A DNA stretch of 64,000 nucleotides, taken from Allodiplogaster sudhausi. Taxonomy: Eukaryota > Nematoda > Chromadorea > Rhabditida > Diplogasteridae. Numbering within the stretch: position 1 is the first letter of the stretch; each line of letters opens with the position of its first letter. The notes under the pieces were generated by a model, which was not told the DNA's origin, searched no databases, and was given only the letters and a program-made list of their open reading frames with translations. Positions 12,450-23,103 of the stretch are shown one piece after another. The stretch lies in assembly GCA_945643635.1 (NCBI GenBank), contig CALZFC010000033.1, forward strand, positions 3,600,001 through 3,664,000. Reading direction: 5' to 3'. The position numbers and the translations under genes were made by a program.

Positions 12450-13046
12450 ATGTCTCGCATCTCCTCCCCGTTCTCCTCCTCTTCCGTTCTCTTCGTCCCC
12501 GTCTCCGATGACCAATCACGGATGATAAAAAGCTTTTCTAATTCAAAATTTGTGTTTATAATGATGTTGAAGTTTGAAACCTCAATTATACTGTTTGCTA
12601 ATCATTTACTTTGCAGAGACAGTTCAATTTTTGAACTGCCTTTGCGTAGACGCGGCATACTGGTCATACGGTAAGTAGTGTTACAGTACTCTTCTTGCCC
12701 TTTACAGAATATATTGTAATACATGCATTTGTATATCCATCTTTTTAAAGGTGACCACTCTCAGTAGCGGCCGAGGATCTACTGCTGCTGCCGCCTACGT
12801 CTTCACCCAAAAGGTTGGAAGAGAGAGAGAGAGATTAAGGAGAGGTGGCCGGGCCTCTGCCGACGGCTCTCCTCCACTCTCCACTGCTATTCCAACCATT
12901 CCCGGTGAGTCCCCTTCAATTCCCCTATGCCATTTGATTTGTATGTTAATTGAATGCTTGAAGATCTATCCCGAGATGAGCCTCGATCGAACAACTCGAG
13001 AATCGACAGAAGGATGAGCAGCCCTGCCCATCATGCTCGCAGGTAA

Positions 13047-13092
<46 letters not shown>

Positions 13093-13263
13093 GAAAGAGA
13101 GAGGAAAAAGAGGTAATTATTGTGAACTCATTGAAAGTGAAAGTGTTTCGAAGAGAGTACATTAACAATGCCTTTATTTCCAGAGCGAGACGTTCGCGGG
13201 CTCGCGCAACTCGAGGATCGACAGCAGGACGAGCAGCCCGGCCCTTCTTGTTCGCAGGTAAAC

Positions 13264-13328
<65 letters not shown>

Positions 13329-13672
13329 AGAGAGTAAAGAGAGATAATTACTGTGAACTCATTTAAAGTGAAAGTGTTTCGAAGAGAGTCGATTAACAAT
13401 GTCCTTTTTTTGCAGAGCAAAGTCTTCGCGGGCTCGGGCAACTCGATGATCGACAGCAGCAGTCCTTCTTGCTTGCAGGTTAAGATAGAGAGAGAGAGAG
13501 AGAAAGAGTTACATAACTGTGAAAACATGGAAAGTGTTTCGAAATGAGTAGATTAACAATGTCTTTATTTCCAGAGCGAGATCTTCGAGGGCTCGGCGAT
13601 CTCTTCATCGACATCAGGATGTACATATTTGATGTATTTTTTGTTCTTTTTACTGTGTGTTTTTATACTTGA
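12450..13672 (+). CDS. Third transposon gene containing tandemly duplicated exons
   Basis: Exon-like pieces near 12617-12671 (DSSIFELPLRRRG), 12751-12905 (basic, GRERERLRRGGRASADG) and about 12960-13040 lead into a ladder of similar exons at about 13183-13257, 13417-13479 and 13576-13640. Read in the best-conserved frame these give QLENRQKDEQPCPSCSQ, RGLAQLEDRQQDEQPGPSCS and RGLGQLDDRQQ. The exons keep TTTCAG-like acceptors and CAG|GTAA or CAG|GTTA donors. The last copy diverges into a hydrophobic tail with a stop near 13670, and an AATAAA follows at once. Which frame is used is uncertain because exon lengths differ (74 and 63 nt). No family recognised. Confidence 0.35.
12960..13620 (+). repeat. 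Tandem exon-intron repeat, four units of about 230 bp
   Basis: Each unit consists of an exon of roughly 60-75 nt, a donor, a GA microsatellite of varying length, a conserved intron block (GTGAACTCATT..AAAGTG, GTGTTTCGAA, TTAACAATG) and a TTTCCAG or TTTGCAG acceptor. The intron blocks are nearly as similar as the exons, so whole exon-intron units were duplicated. Confidence 0.85.
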
Positions 13673-14202
13673 ATAAAGAGTTTTTAAAGCTTAACTTGTG
13701 AGTGCTTGCCGCTTTTTGAAATAGAAAAGCGTGCAGCACTCACTTGTTAAATTAGATATATTTTGTATTCGGTATAAAGAACTTTTAACGTTGTTATGTG
13801 CAAAAAATGCGGCTGAAATATGCTGCAAATTCCCGCACTCTGATTTTTCTCCAACCCGCTCGCTCTGTTCGAGCTGGGCCCCGTTCTTGGCAAATTGCCA
13901 AGAACGGCCAAGGTTGGCAATCTGCCATCTTGGTGTGCCCGAAAGGGGCGGAGCTTCGCAATTACATGGGACAACACATCGTGCCTTGACTACTTTCTAC
14001 AAGGAATGGATTCGTAGGTCTTTTGGAATTGTGCACTTCTGAAGAGACTGTGTTGCTCATCTACTTGTTCTTGTTATCATGTTGTTCTTTTTGTGATATC
14101 CGATAAAGCTTGTAATAATTGTTTGTCAAATAAAATTTTAATCGATGCTAAAGAAGAATTAACATGCAAAACAGATTGAATAGGTAGGCACAGTGTGAAC
14201 AA

Positions 14203-14325
14203 AAAGCATTGGGTGAATATTACCATAGGCTGGGTGAATATTACTATAAGGCGGGTGAATATTACCATGGGTAAATGCGGGTGAATGCGGGTGAATGGGT
14301 GAATGGGTGAATATTGCTATTTGCC
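14203..14325 (-). repeat. Right terminal inverted repeat (123 bp)
   Basis: Inverted partner of 6617-6739, ending GCTATTTGCC. It contains GGGTGAAT words in the same spacing as the left arm, one of them altered to GGGTAAAT. Right boundary of the transposon. Confidence 0.95.
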
Positions 14326-14334
14326 ACACCAAAC
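14326..14334. repeat. Right 9-bp target-site duplication
   Basis: ACACCAAAC, identical to 6608-6616, directly after the right inverted repeat. Confidence 0.9.
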
Positions 14335-15055
14335 TATAATATTACCATTTCAAGAAGCAGGTCTCCTGAACCGATTGTTTTATAAGGGTGTCAACTTCAA
14401 ATCTTAAAATTATAACTATGCACAATGCAGCATATATCTACTCACACTCGATGAGAAATTATGCCATAAAATTTGTGTGTCATATTACAATAAAAGATAT
14501 ATTTTGTGCAAAAATCTTTTCTTCTCTCCATATTGCGCTAAAAGAAAATTCTGGTCTACAATTTTACAAGCAATAAATATAGCTTTCAGGTTTTAACTTC
14601 TCGGAAATCTGGTACCGAATAACAATGTGACAAAGTATCTTCATTTAAGTTGTAATTTGCATCGAATAGAATGTAATATTTTATCCGTAAAGCAGTTAGC
14701 GAACAGTTCCAAGTGTTTTTCATTATCAGTTGGATTGGTGCGTTAGGAGTGTGAATTCCAAGTGAACATTGCTAATACCGAAATCCTCAAATTCGTATTT
14801 GTTTCAAATTGGTTCTCGGGTTCGTTTTGTTTGCTTGTTTATTTAGACGATGCTTCGTGTGTTTTACTCTTTAATTCGTTTCTCTATTCCCTGGCGGGTC
14901 TTCTTCGTTCATTTGCGTGTGCTTATATTGGTTCTCGTCGCCTTATGACCTTGCTCCATGACCTGATTCATTTTCGTTAAGGTTTGCGTGCACTCTGTTG
15001 ATGCGTACGTGCTGCTAAGTTCACGCAGTCAATACCCCGCATCACCACCTTAGAA
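14335..15055. promoter_or_regulatory. PPM1G upstream region
   Basis: AT-rich non-coding DNA between the transposon and PPM1G. CACCTTAG at the right end lies 2 nt before the ATG and fits a trans-splice acceptor. Before the insertion this DNA and 6204-6616 formed an intergenic spacer of about 1.1 kb between the divergent DAGL and PPM1G genes. No other element recognised. Confidence 0.4.
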
Positions 15056-18000
15056 ATGGGAGCATATCTGAACAAGCCGGTAACGGACAAGGAGACCGAG
15101 ACGGGTGGCAATGATGCTCTCAAATATGCTGCCACTTCAATGCAAGGATGGCGCATCAATCAAGAGGCAAAGGATCTTTTGAATTTGAATTTTTTTTAAC
15201 CATTATCCTTTTTTTTATCATCCGAAGGAGCCAAGCCGTCGAGAATTGAGGAAGAAAATAAAATATTAAAATGTTTTTTTCTCAGGACGCACACAACTGC
15301 ATCATGGATATCGAAGAAGGATGGCATCTCTTCGCTGTCTACGATGGTCATGGCGGCAGCGAGGTTTCTCTTCTTTCTTTCTCTACTGGGCTTCATATTT
15401 TTAATTTTCAATCGATAAGCTGCCAATGTGAACTGTTAGTGATTTGACGTTTCGTCATTTGGAAAAAGAAACCTTTTCGGGTGCAATGCTCGTTGTCAGT
15501 GGCTGCTTTTCAGGTTGCCAAGTACACCTCTCTCCATTTTCCCGAGTTCTTGAAGAAGCGCGACATTGTGAATGCGGAAGATTTGACGAGAACTCTCGAG
15601 GAAGCCTTTGTCGACTTTGACGATGTGTTGAGATCCGAGCCGGTCATGAAACAGCTCAAGGTTTCTTTCACTTCCATTTTGGAAACTTTCGTAATTCTGA
15701 TTTAATAATGAAAAACATGCCATCGCCACTCCTAAGACGATTTCGTTTTGTGTGTTGATCCATGTATATTATATGCTCTGACTTTCCCTTCAGATCCTTG
15801 CAAATGGTGGCAAGAAGAAGGAGGAAGATGACGTCAGTGATGAGGATGAGGAGTCGCACGCACAACTTCTCGTTGATGGTTCACTCCCACTCGACGAGCT
15901 TCTTGCGAGGTCAGTGCTGAAATAGTGAGTGTCTCTGAACTTGGACCGGGGGGTTACAATGTGAAAAATAGATAAATTCGGGGGGTTATAAAGTGAAAAA
16001 GGCCATCCCGGGGGTTACAAAGTGTTCCGTGCCTACGGCCCGGGGGGCTACAACCCTGTCATGGGTGAGACCTATTTCAGCTCTGTGCGAGGTTTACAGT
16101 CATATAATGAATAAATAGAGTCACAAATAAATACAATGTCGGTCCATATTTTCAATTTAAGATACGGCTATCAAATGGTTCGGAATGGCAGCACTCCGGG
16201 CGACAAGAAACATCTCGTAACTGTCAAGCACATCTCCGAAATCGAAGCGGAACACCAGGTTTTTTTTTACTATTTCATCATAATCATGGATTTATTTACG
16301 AAGCACCCTCATGCCGCATTATTTTGAGGGTTTTTTCTCAACTTTCGAAATTTACGGAAAAAAAACGGGAATAAAATTTACAACAAGTTCTTTGATGCAG
16401 GCCGAGGCAGAAGCGGCAACGGCAGCGAAGGAGAAGGGCGAAAAGATGGAAGGAGCAGAAGAGAGTGGCGAGGAGGGAGGGGAAGAGGAGGGAGAAGAGG
16501 ATGAGGCTGCGGGGGTCTCGTCCACTCCCGGAGGCGGCGACAAGGGCACGAAGAGACCCATCACGTCCCCCATCAGGGCCAGGGCGAAAAGGGCCAAGAG
16601 CGACACTTCCAATGAAGGGGAGGAAGACGGTAAAGAAGAGGAGAATGGCAAGAAAGGTGGGAGCATTGCTCTTTTCATCCCCCACTCATTCTAATTTGCC
16701 CAGAATGTAATTTGCCTGTTTTTAAAGTCCTTATACTGTTCGTGCACTAGGTTTTGTTCATACTAAGGGTGGATTAATTTTAGAAGGTGACCAGGCAGAA
16801 GGAGAGAACGTTGAAGAAGAGAAGAAGGCCGAAGTCGTTGAAGGAAAGCGCACGACCGCTGTGCCAGTGAGCCCTAGGAAGTTTCTCAAGAGCGGTGAAC
16901 GCGCTGCTGCGAGAGACGCAAAAATGTCAGATATATTTCTATTCAATTTGTCAATCTTCATTTGCCGTGATGAATATTTGTGGGAGAGATCGATTGCTTT
17001 TCCCACTTTTCACCGAGGCTAAATTAGCTCTGGTCTCTTCACACGCAAACTCTTCAAGTGGGATGAGTTGGCGAATTTGCTTTCCAGAACATTTTTCAAT
17101 CATAATACGTTAAGAGAATTAAAAGACAACTGTCTTTATTTTAGGGGTGCAGACTCGCTTGCTCAGAAGGTTGACATGGATGGCTCTTCCTCAGACGACG
17201 AAGATTACCAGGAACCAGACGGAGAAGATGACGAAGGTCCGTACAAGAAAAGAAAAGATTGAATAGAAGAACATTTCTCTCATTTAAGAAGAGGAAGAAG
17301 TAGACGAAGGAGAAGAGGATGAAGACGAGGTCGATGATGAGATGGACGGCATTTCTGGTCGGATACCAATCTCTGAACATTCGATTACCGTATTATGAAC
17401 GGAACTTTTTGGGTGGGTTACGGTAGTTGTGGGGCCATAAGAAGAGGAGACTCCATTTATGTGTCGGGTTTCTCAGGCATGGCTTGTGGCCCGAGCGGAG
17501 AGACTCCCGGGGTCGACTCTGGCACAACGGCGTGCGTCTGTCTGCTTGCGCCTGGAAAGGTTCATTCTTTATTTATTTTGGTAGTTATCAGTGAGATGTG
17601 TTGTATGATGCAATTTCTGTCACCACTAGGAATTTCAGTCCTTTATCGATTCTAGTTGCTGCGATTCCAGGTGATTGTCGCGAACGTTGGCGACTCACGC
17701 GCAGTCCTGAGTCGCGCGGGCCGCGCCATTGACTTGTCCGTAGATCACAAACCAGAGGATGACATTGAGAAGGAGCGAATTCATCGCGCGGGAGGAACGG
17801 TCAATGAGGATGGCCGGGTTCGTATTGCCTAACAATAAGACTCCTACTTTGTTTACTTTTTATGCGCAGTATAAATTCATTTTAAGGTGAACGGAGGACT
17901 GAATCTTTCGCGCGCCTTTGGAGATCACTGTTACAAGAAGAACAAGGTATTTGAAATAATACTTGCGAACGATACTTAAAGTTCAGCTTTGATTAGAAAA

Positions 18001-18782
18001 AAAATGAAAACATATTGTTTCGGTGCAATTCGTAATGTCTTGTATAGATTCTTTCTCCTGGTTCATTTCAGACCTTGCATCTCCGTGACCAGATGATCTC
18101 CGCCCAGCCGGATATCAAAATGGAGTCACTAACTGAAGAGGACGAGTTTATTGTTGTCGCCTGTGATGGAATCTGGTCAGCGGGGTTGAATTTCAAATTT
18201 CCAGCGTAAATTGGTTGTCTCATCGCTGTAGAGTGAACACATTTTGAAGAAAAGGTATAAAACTCTTTCCTCAGGAATTCGTACGACTCGCAACAAGTGG
18301 TTGACATTGTGGATAAGAAGCTCAAGAAGGGCTTCGCGGCTGCCAAGATTTGTGAACAGGTAGGAAGGAGTTTGTTTTATTTTCGTTATATCCTATGCCT
18401 TTAATGACTTTAAAATGATTGATTACCGTACTCTTAGATGTGCCACTTGTGCCTCGCGGATTCGACGGCGGGTGACGGCACTGGCTGTGACAACATGACC
18501 GTCATTATCATTGATCTCAAGCCCGGCAGCAGGTTGGCTCGGCTGATTTTGGCTGATTGAAAGTACTGCCGAGACGGGATTAGGAAAGAGAAGTGATAGA
18601 TGGAGACGTAGGTTAAGTGTGATGGAGAATAAGAGATGTGGATGGATGATTTTCAGCAGGTCGAATAAGCCCAGATGCCTTGGTCATTGTGCAGTGCATT
18701 GCTTTGCAGACCGGAGAAGCCAGAAGGGACGAAAGAAGACGGAGAAGGCGCCTCGAGGCAGAGGGCGACCAGCATGTCCTAG
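15056..18782 (+). CDS. PPM1G: Protein phosphatase 1G-like PP2C phosphatase (PPM1G)
   Basis: Metal-dependent Ser/Thr phosphatase of the PPM family. Vertebrate PPM1G is nuclear and acts on splicing and chromatin substrates. About 16 exons. The start gives MGAYLNKP, the usual myristoylation-like MGAYL start, followed by [16 protein letters not shown]. Metal-binding signatures are all present: VYDGHGG (about 15345), GDSRAVLSR (about 17690), CDGIWN (about 18165) and GCDNMT (about 18485). A long acidic insert (about 16400-17350, rich in EEGEE and DDED) with a basic nuclear-signal-like stretch near 16550-16600 splits the catalytic domain, exactly as in PPM1G. Intron 1 must start GAG|GCAAAG to join QE to DAHN, so it is a GC-AG intron. 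A CTTTGCAG acceptor near 18707 gives a stop at 18780-18782. An alternative CAG near 18660 would end at 18804. Confidence 0.93.
15946..16057 (+). repeat. Diverged G-run repeat inside a PPM1G intron
   Basis: Four units built on GGGGGGTTACAAAGTG with spacers (variants GGGGGGTTACAATGTG, GGGGGGTTATAAAGTG, GGGGGTTACAAAGTG and GGGGGGCTACAA). The runs of five or six G could form G-quadruplexes. Not seen elsewhere in the window. Confidence 0.7.
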
Positions 18783-18804
18783 GTCGTCCCGGCCGTCCAA
18801 CTGA

Positions 18805-19380
18805 ATTGTATTATGAATGATATGAATATTATTGTTATTGTAAGACACTTATTGTTCGTCGTCTTTTCTTGTATAAGATCTGGTTTAATTTCGCAGTACA
18901 CACATTCTCGCCAGCTACTTTTCCGTCTTTTTTCCTTTTGAAATATCGGCTATTTCATTTCTCTATTTTATGTGACTACTAGATCTGCGTAGAAATGAAT
19001 GGTGATTTGAATTCCTATGCCCGATGTTCCTTCTCGATAATGTCCGTATTGGCTTACGCACTCACTAAGTCGCATCTTTATTGCTGGATTCTGTGGCGCC
19101 TATGATTTTCTCTCTCTTCATAATCTATAACTGGCGATGACTATGTCTGGTTTATGGTAAGATTTGTACCGTCACTTTCGAGACACTTTAAATTTTTTTA
19201 AAGATAAAGATTATAAGTTTGTGTCGTTCAAAGAGGGACAGTATTATTCTCTTCTTGCAGGAGCGAAACAAAGTCGATGATCAATTGTAACAAAACAATC
19301 AGAATGAAGAACAGTTGAGATAAACAACAACGAAAATGGGAGTTCTCTTAATATATAATCCTATCTGACTAGTATAAGAT
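18805..19380. other. Convergent intergenic spacer PPM1G / MRPL21
   Basis: About 580 bp between two converging 3' ends, presumably holding both 3' UTRs. I see no gene, tRNA or repeat in it and no textbook AATAAA on the plus strand. Confidence 0.5.
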
Positions 19381-20218
19381 TCATGACGAAGTCTTGGCCT
19401 CCTGGATACTCTCATCGGATGACCTTCCCTCGAGAAGAGAGGGAGACGCGTGCACCGAGTCAATCCGCAGCAGAGTCGTATAGGTCGTGCGCCCTAGGAA
19501 AGCATGCTAATTATGTAATTCAATAGACAACCCCATTTTTTTCATCTGCAAAGGAGTATAGTTATCCACTGATTGGTTGGTTTGTAACTAATGACAGTAT
19601 ACATTGCATAATATCGACTTAGTCATCTATTGAAAATGGCAGTATATAATGAACAATATCGACTAATTTATTTATAAATAGTGGCACCGTATACACACAA
19701 CAACTGACAATTAGTAATCCTCGTCTGGTAGTGGTTGAATCGACGGTAGTACAGCTCGGGATATTTTGTGCACCGCTCGACCACCGTTGCATCCACCTGC
19801 CATTGGTCACTTCTTTATCATTTTAATAATATCAACCATCCAGCTAATGAATATGAACTAATGAGTAAAGATGAAAGAATTAGTAATAGAATTGACAAAC
19901 CTGCACATCTCTTGTACTGAGGAGAGGGCGGCCAAAGAGAGAGAATGAAGCTGATCCAATAGCCAGCACCTAAGAAGCGTGCTCCACTTCATTCCATAGC
20001 AGATGTGTGATGCATTTTCAGAAAAAGTGCAAGAGTAAAATAAACAGAACTATGGCTGCGATTGCACTCCAAGAATCGCACAATATTGTCAACCTTGTCA
20101 AGCTTGATCTGATCGCCAGTGTCGAGAGGAACGGCTCCTTCGAGTTGAATGACGTCACCACATGTCACCTGAGGAGGGAGAGAACAGAGACTGACATACA
20201 GATAGGGGTATACAGTGA

Positions 20219-20257
<39 letters not shown>

Positions 20258-20532
20258 TGACAGATAGAGAAAGAGATGGAAAGCACATAGAGATGAGAGA
20301 GAGAGTGCGAGATAGAAATAGAGTCCCCAGCTTGTCACATTCCTTGGTGCTTCCACCTCCGCTGTTTGACAGCTCTCTTTCCTCACATACATTCTCTCTA
20401 TCGTCATTGTCTTCTTTCCTTCTCATAACAGAAAAACGGAATGTTGAAAAGGGGGAACAAGCATAATGTCAAACAACATTCGATAATATTCCAAACATTT
20501 TCAACCAGCATTTTGTTTCCTCATTTTCTCTT

Positions 20533-20572
<40 letters not shown>

Positions 20573-21010
20573 CCTTCCACTGCCGTCCATTGATGAAGAC
20601 GATAGCAAAAAGTCGTCTGTTCTTGTCAGCGAGCTGCTCTCCGATCTTCTCTGTCATCGAAGAGGAAGACGAAGCCTCGGTTGACGATGAAGCCTCAACT
20701 TATTTTCTATATTTCATTTAGTTTTCTTGCTAAAGAAACAGATAAACAATGAAATTAATTTTATCTTTCGTATGTCCACCCTTCAAACAAAGCATTCCTA
20801 TAATTGAAACTGCATCGCAGGCCAAAATTTCACGGTTCTTACACAGAAAACATAACCAATTCAACCTAACTGTCCGAATGGCATGGCCTCGACAAAACAA
20901 CTACAAACCCCAACTCCCTCTTGTAAATAGGACTGCATAAAGTATACCTGTCGAGCATGTCGTCCTACCACGGCAGCCGCCCTCGTGAGTACAGTAGCTC
21001 TTGGCAGCAT
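19381..21010 (-). CDS. MRPL21: Mitochondrial large-subunit ribosomal protein bL21m
   Basis: Structural protein of the mitochondrial 39S/54S subunit. The start at 21010 gives MLPRATVLTRAAAVV, an arginine-rich, acid-free leader that fits a mitochondrial targeting signal. The L21 body then follows across exons: RLFAIVFINGRQWKV (about 20620-20575), VTCGDVIQLEGAVPL and DQIKLDKV (about 20170-20085), ASFSLFGRPLL (about 19950), VDATVVERCTKYPELYYRR (about 19770) and a C-terminal TLLRIDSVHASPSLL (about 19460), which resembles the animal MRPL21 end. TTCTGTTCAG stands 3 nt before the ATG, a likely trans-splice acceptor. ZNHIT2 ends 233 bp upstream on the same strand, so this looks like the last gene of an operon. 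One intron carries a GA tract at 20217-20262, another a CT tract near 20538-20570. Confidence 0.9.
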
Positions 21011-21243
21011 TCTCTGAACAGAACAGAAATGAAATTCTCCTAATGCGAAAGAATTCCATCCGTCCTTTTTTCGATACCTAAACGGCAATATACCGCATAC
21101 TCGTAGTCATCTATAGATATGCGAGAAAACTGTTTATCACAACTTATATCATCAATAAAGATCGAAATAAACCACAACAAATAGAGGTTAAAAAAAACCG
21201 AACAATAGCTTATTATATGTCTCGTCATCTTCTCCTTCTCTCC

Positions 21244-22907
21244 TCAGCTTCTCTTAAAGCAGCTCTCGCCCAGTCCTTGGTTGTCGTTGTGGATTCTCTC
21301 CGCGAGCTGTGCAAATGCCTTTCTCTCATCTTCGGACAGCGCAGCCATCAGAGCTTCCACATCCGTACCGAGGCGCATGCACTGAATAAACAAAATATGA
21401 ATTTTTATTTAAGAAAAATGTTGTTGTCATAAACCGGAGCAGTTAAACACGAGAACTCTCACTGCTAGAACTTCACTTCTTGACTAATTGACGATTAAAA
21501 GGAATAACTGGCCTTCTTCACCCACCACTTTCCCTCTGTTCACTAACCGTAAGCTGTCGTTCAATATCGCCCTCGTCCTCTTCGTAGCCTTTCACGGTCT
21601 CCTCTAGAACCTTCTCCAAATACGCGTCCTCGTCAGGCTGAAGTCAAGAATAACGATATTACTTTGAGCAAAAGTTCTAACGAAAGACAAAACGATCAAT
21701 ATGATGAAAGAGCATATTAGGTTTAAAAAAAAAGAAGATTCAAAGAGGACAACCTGTTCATTTGCGCCGGCCACCTCGTCATCCGAATCAATGAGCTCCC
21801 CTTGATCGTCCGCATCAGAAGGGGCGCCTGGTACAGGAAGTCTTATTTATTATACTCTGGCTTCTTCGCACTCATTCAAAATAAGTTGCAAGCGAATCCA
21901 TCAAAACCTTTTACATTTCTTTTTCTTGGCTAATCAGTTGTTCTTACATAATTGGATGCACGTGAACATCAAACAATAAATAAAGAAAAAAATAAACAAT
22001 AACAGAGAGCGTAATTAAAGCATGGAAAGCAGAAATGACCTGGCATATTCTCGACGTCTCCGCGAAGGAATCTTTCCATGTGCTCTTCAAAGGTTTCCAC
22101 TCCGTCTCCGGCACCCTCTGCAAATACCAAGGGGAATGGGGAGGGAGGAAGAGATATAGGAGAGAGAGAGAGATCGGAAGTTAGAGAGAGAGAAAGAGAG
22201 ACAGAGATAGACGCTATGTACACCACGAAAGGCTTTGAAGGAGTAAACTTTGGTCAAAGCAATATGCATGACAATAAAATACATTTTCCGACCAAGAATG
22301 GCAAACTCAACAGCGAATCGGTGAAATGCGAAGTACGAAAAAATGATTTTCGAGAGGAGAGAATAACAAACCTCCAGCTTTCTTGCCCTTCAGCTCCCCC
22401 TTCACACACTCCTGGTAGAACTGCTCGGAGCAGCCCACGTGCTTTTCATTTCGATAGCATCTGCAAAAAGTAGCTGACACATGTAAATAACGTATTATTC
22501 AAAAATAAAATGGTCACATAAATAAAGTATGCTTATAAACTGAAATAGTCAAAACGAAGCCACTCTTCGATACCGTACTTGGTTGAGCAGTAAGCTGCCT
22601 TGCATCGCGGGCAGCAGTAGAGAGAACGGTTGAGTGTGGAGCAGAAAGAGCACGAGAGGGATGAGGAAGCACAGGCCATCTCTCAAATCAAGCAATCGAT
22701 AGAATCAGTATTTCGAGCTTTACTTTTTTTCTTTATCGTTATTACATTGTGCGAGTAAATTTTCTTTTCGACTTTCTTTTAAAGCCGTTTCTTCTAGGCT
22801 CTCAATTGCCGAGTTAGGATAATAGTCAAAAGTTAGACAGCTAGCTTCTCATCAAACAAACCTTCCGGGGCATCAGGATCGCTCTTACAATTCTTCGTCT
22901 CTTCCAT
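21244..22907 (-). CDS. ZNHIT2: HIT-type zinc-finger protein, ZNHIT2-like (short form)
   Basis: The HIT zinc finger is encoded from about 22670 to 22400: CSFCSTLNRSLYCCPRC, then AYCSTK joined to CYRNEKHVGC, the C-x2-C / C-x2-C / YCS-x2-C / H-C pattern. It is followed by SEQFYQECVKGELKG, matching ZNHIT2 proteins (R2TP/U5 snRNP assembly partners). Then come acidic linkers and LSEDERKAFAQLAER near 21320, which fits the ZNHIT2 segment after the finger. The stop is at 21244-21246. The predicted length of about 205 residues is half the roughly 400 of vertebrate ZNHIT2; the C-terminal half is absent and no donor before the stop would extend the frame. The start could be 22907 (MEETKNCKSDPDAP, with TTAATTCAG 10 nt upstream), which joins in frame through a non-CAG (TTGAG) acceptor, or 22679. 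WDR55 ends 197 bp upstream. Confidence 0.82.
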
Positions 22908-23103
22908 CACAAAGACTCTGAATTAAATAAATTCTTTTCATTTTTCGGGGAACTTGCTTCGATTAACATAATTAGATAATTACACTGGTCTAGAACCAGT
23001 TTCGGAATATATCGTGCAAATCTCTTTCATTCTTTATCTTATTATCATGATAACAAGAACAATAACAACTTTAACAAAACATTCACAACCATCTCGCTCC
23101 CTA

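Larger units (their letters stand above)
6617..14325. mobile_element. 7.7 kb DNA transposon with long TIRs and 9-bp TSD
   Basis: The boundaries are set by 123-bp terminal inverted repeats that begin GGCAAATAGC and differ at one position, flanked by a perfect 9-bp duplication. This is a cut-and-paste type structure. A 9-bp duplication is usual for Mutator-like elements and occurs in Merlin, but the best-preserved coding piece (8224-8735) resembles Tnp2-type transposases, whose CACTA relatives make 2-3 bp duplications, so the superfamily is unresolved. Inside are exon-like pieces of at least three gene-like units (about 7550-8880, 9740-12061, 12601-13670), an internal inverted repeat and an AATAAA near 13672. 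The near-identical TIRs suggest recent movement, while at least one coding piece appears frame-disrupted. Confidence 0.92.

Noticed and set aside
6617..14325. Maverick/Polinton or retroelement
   Set aside because: Too short for a Polinton, TSD of 9 not 6, no polymerase or integrase; no LTRs or reverse transcriptase.
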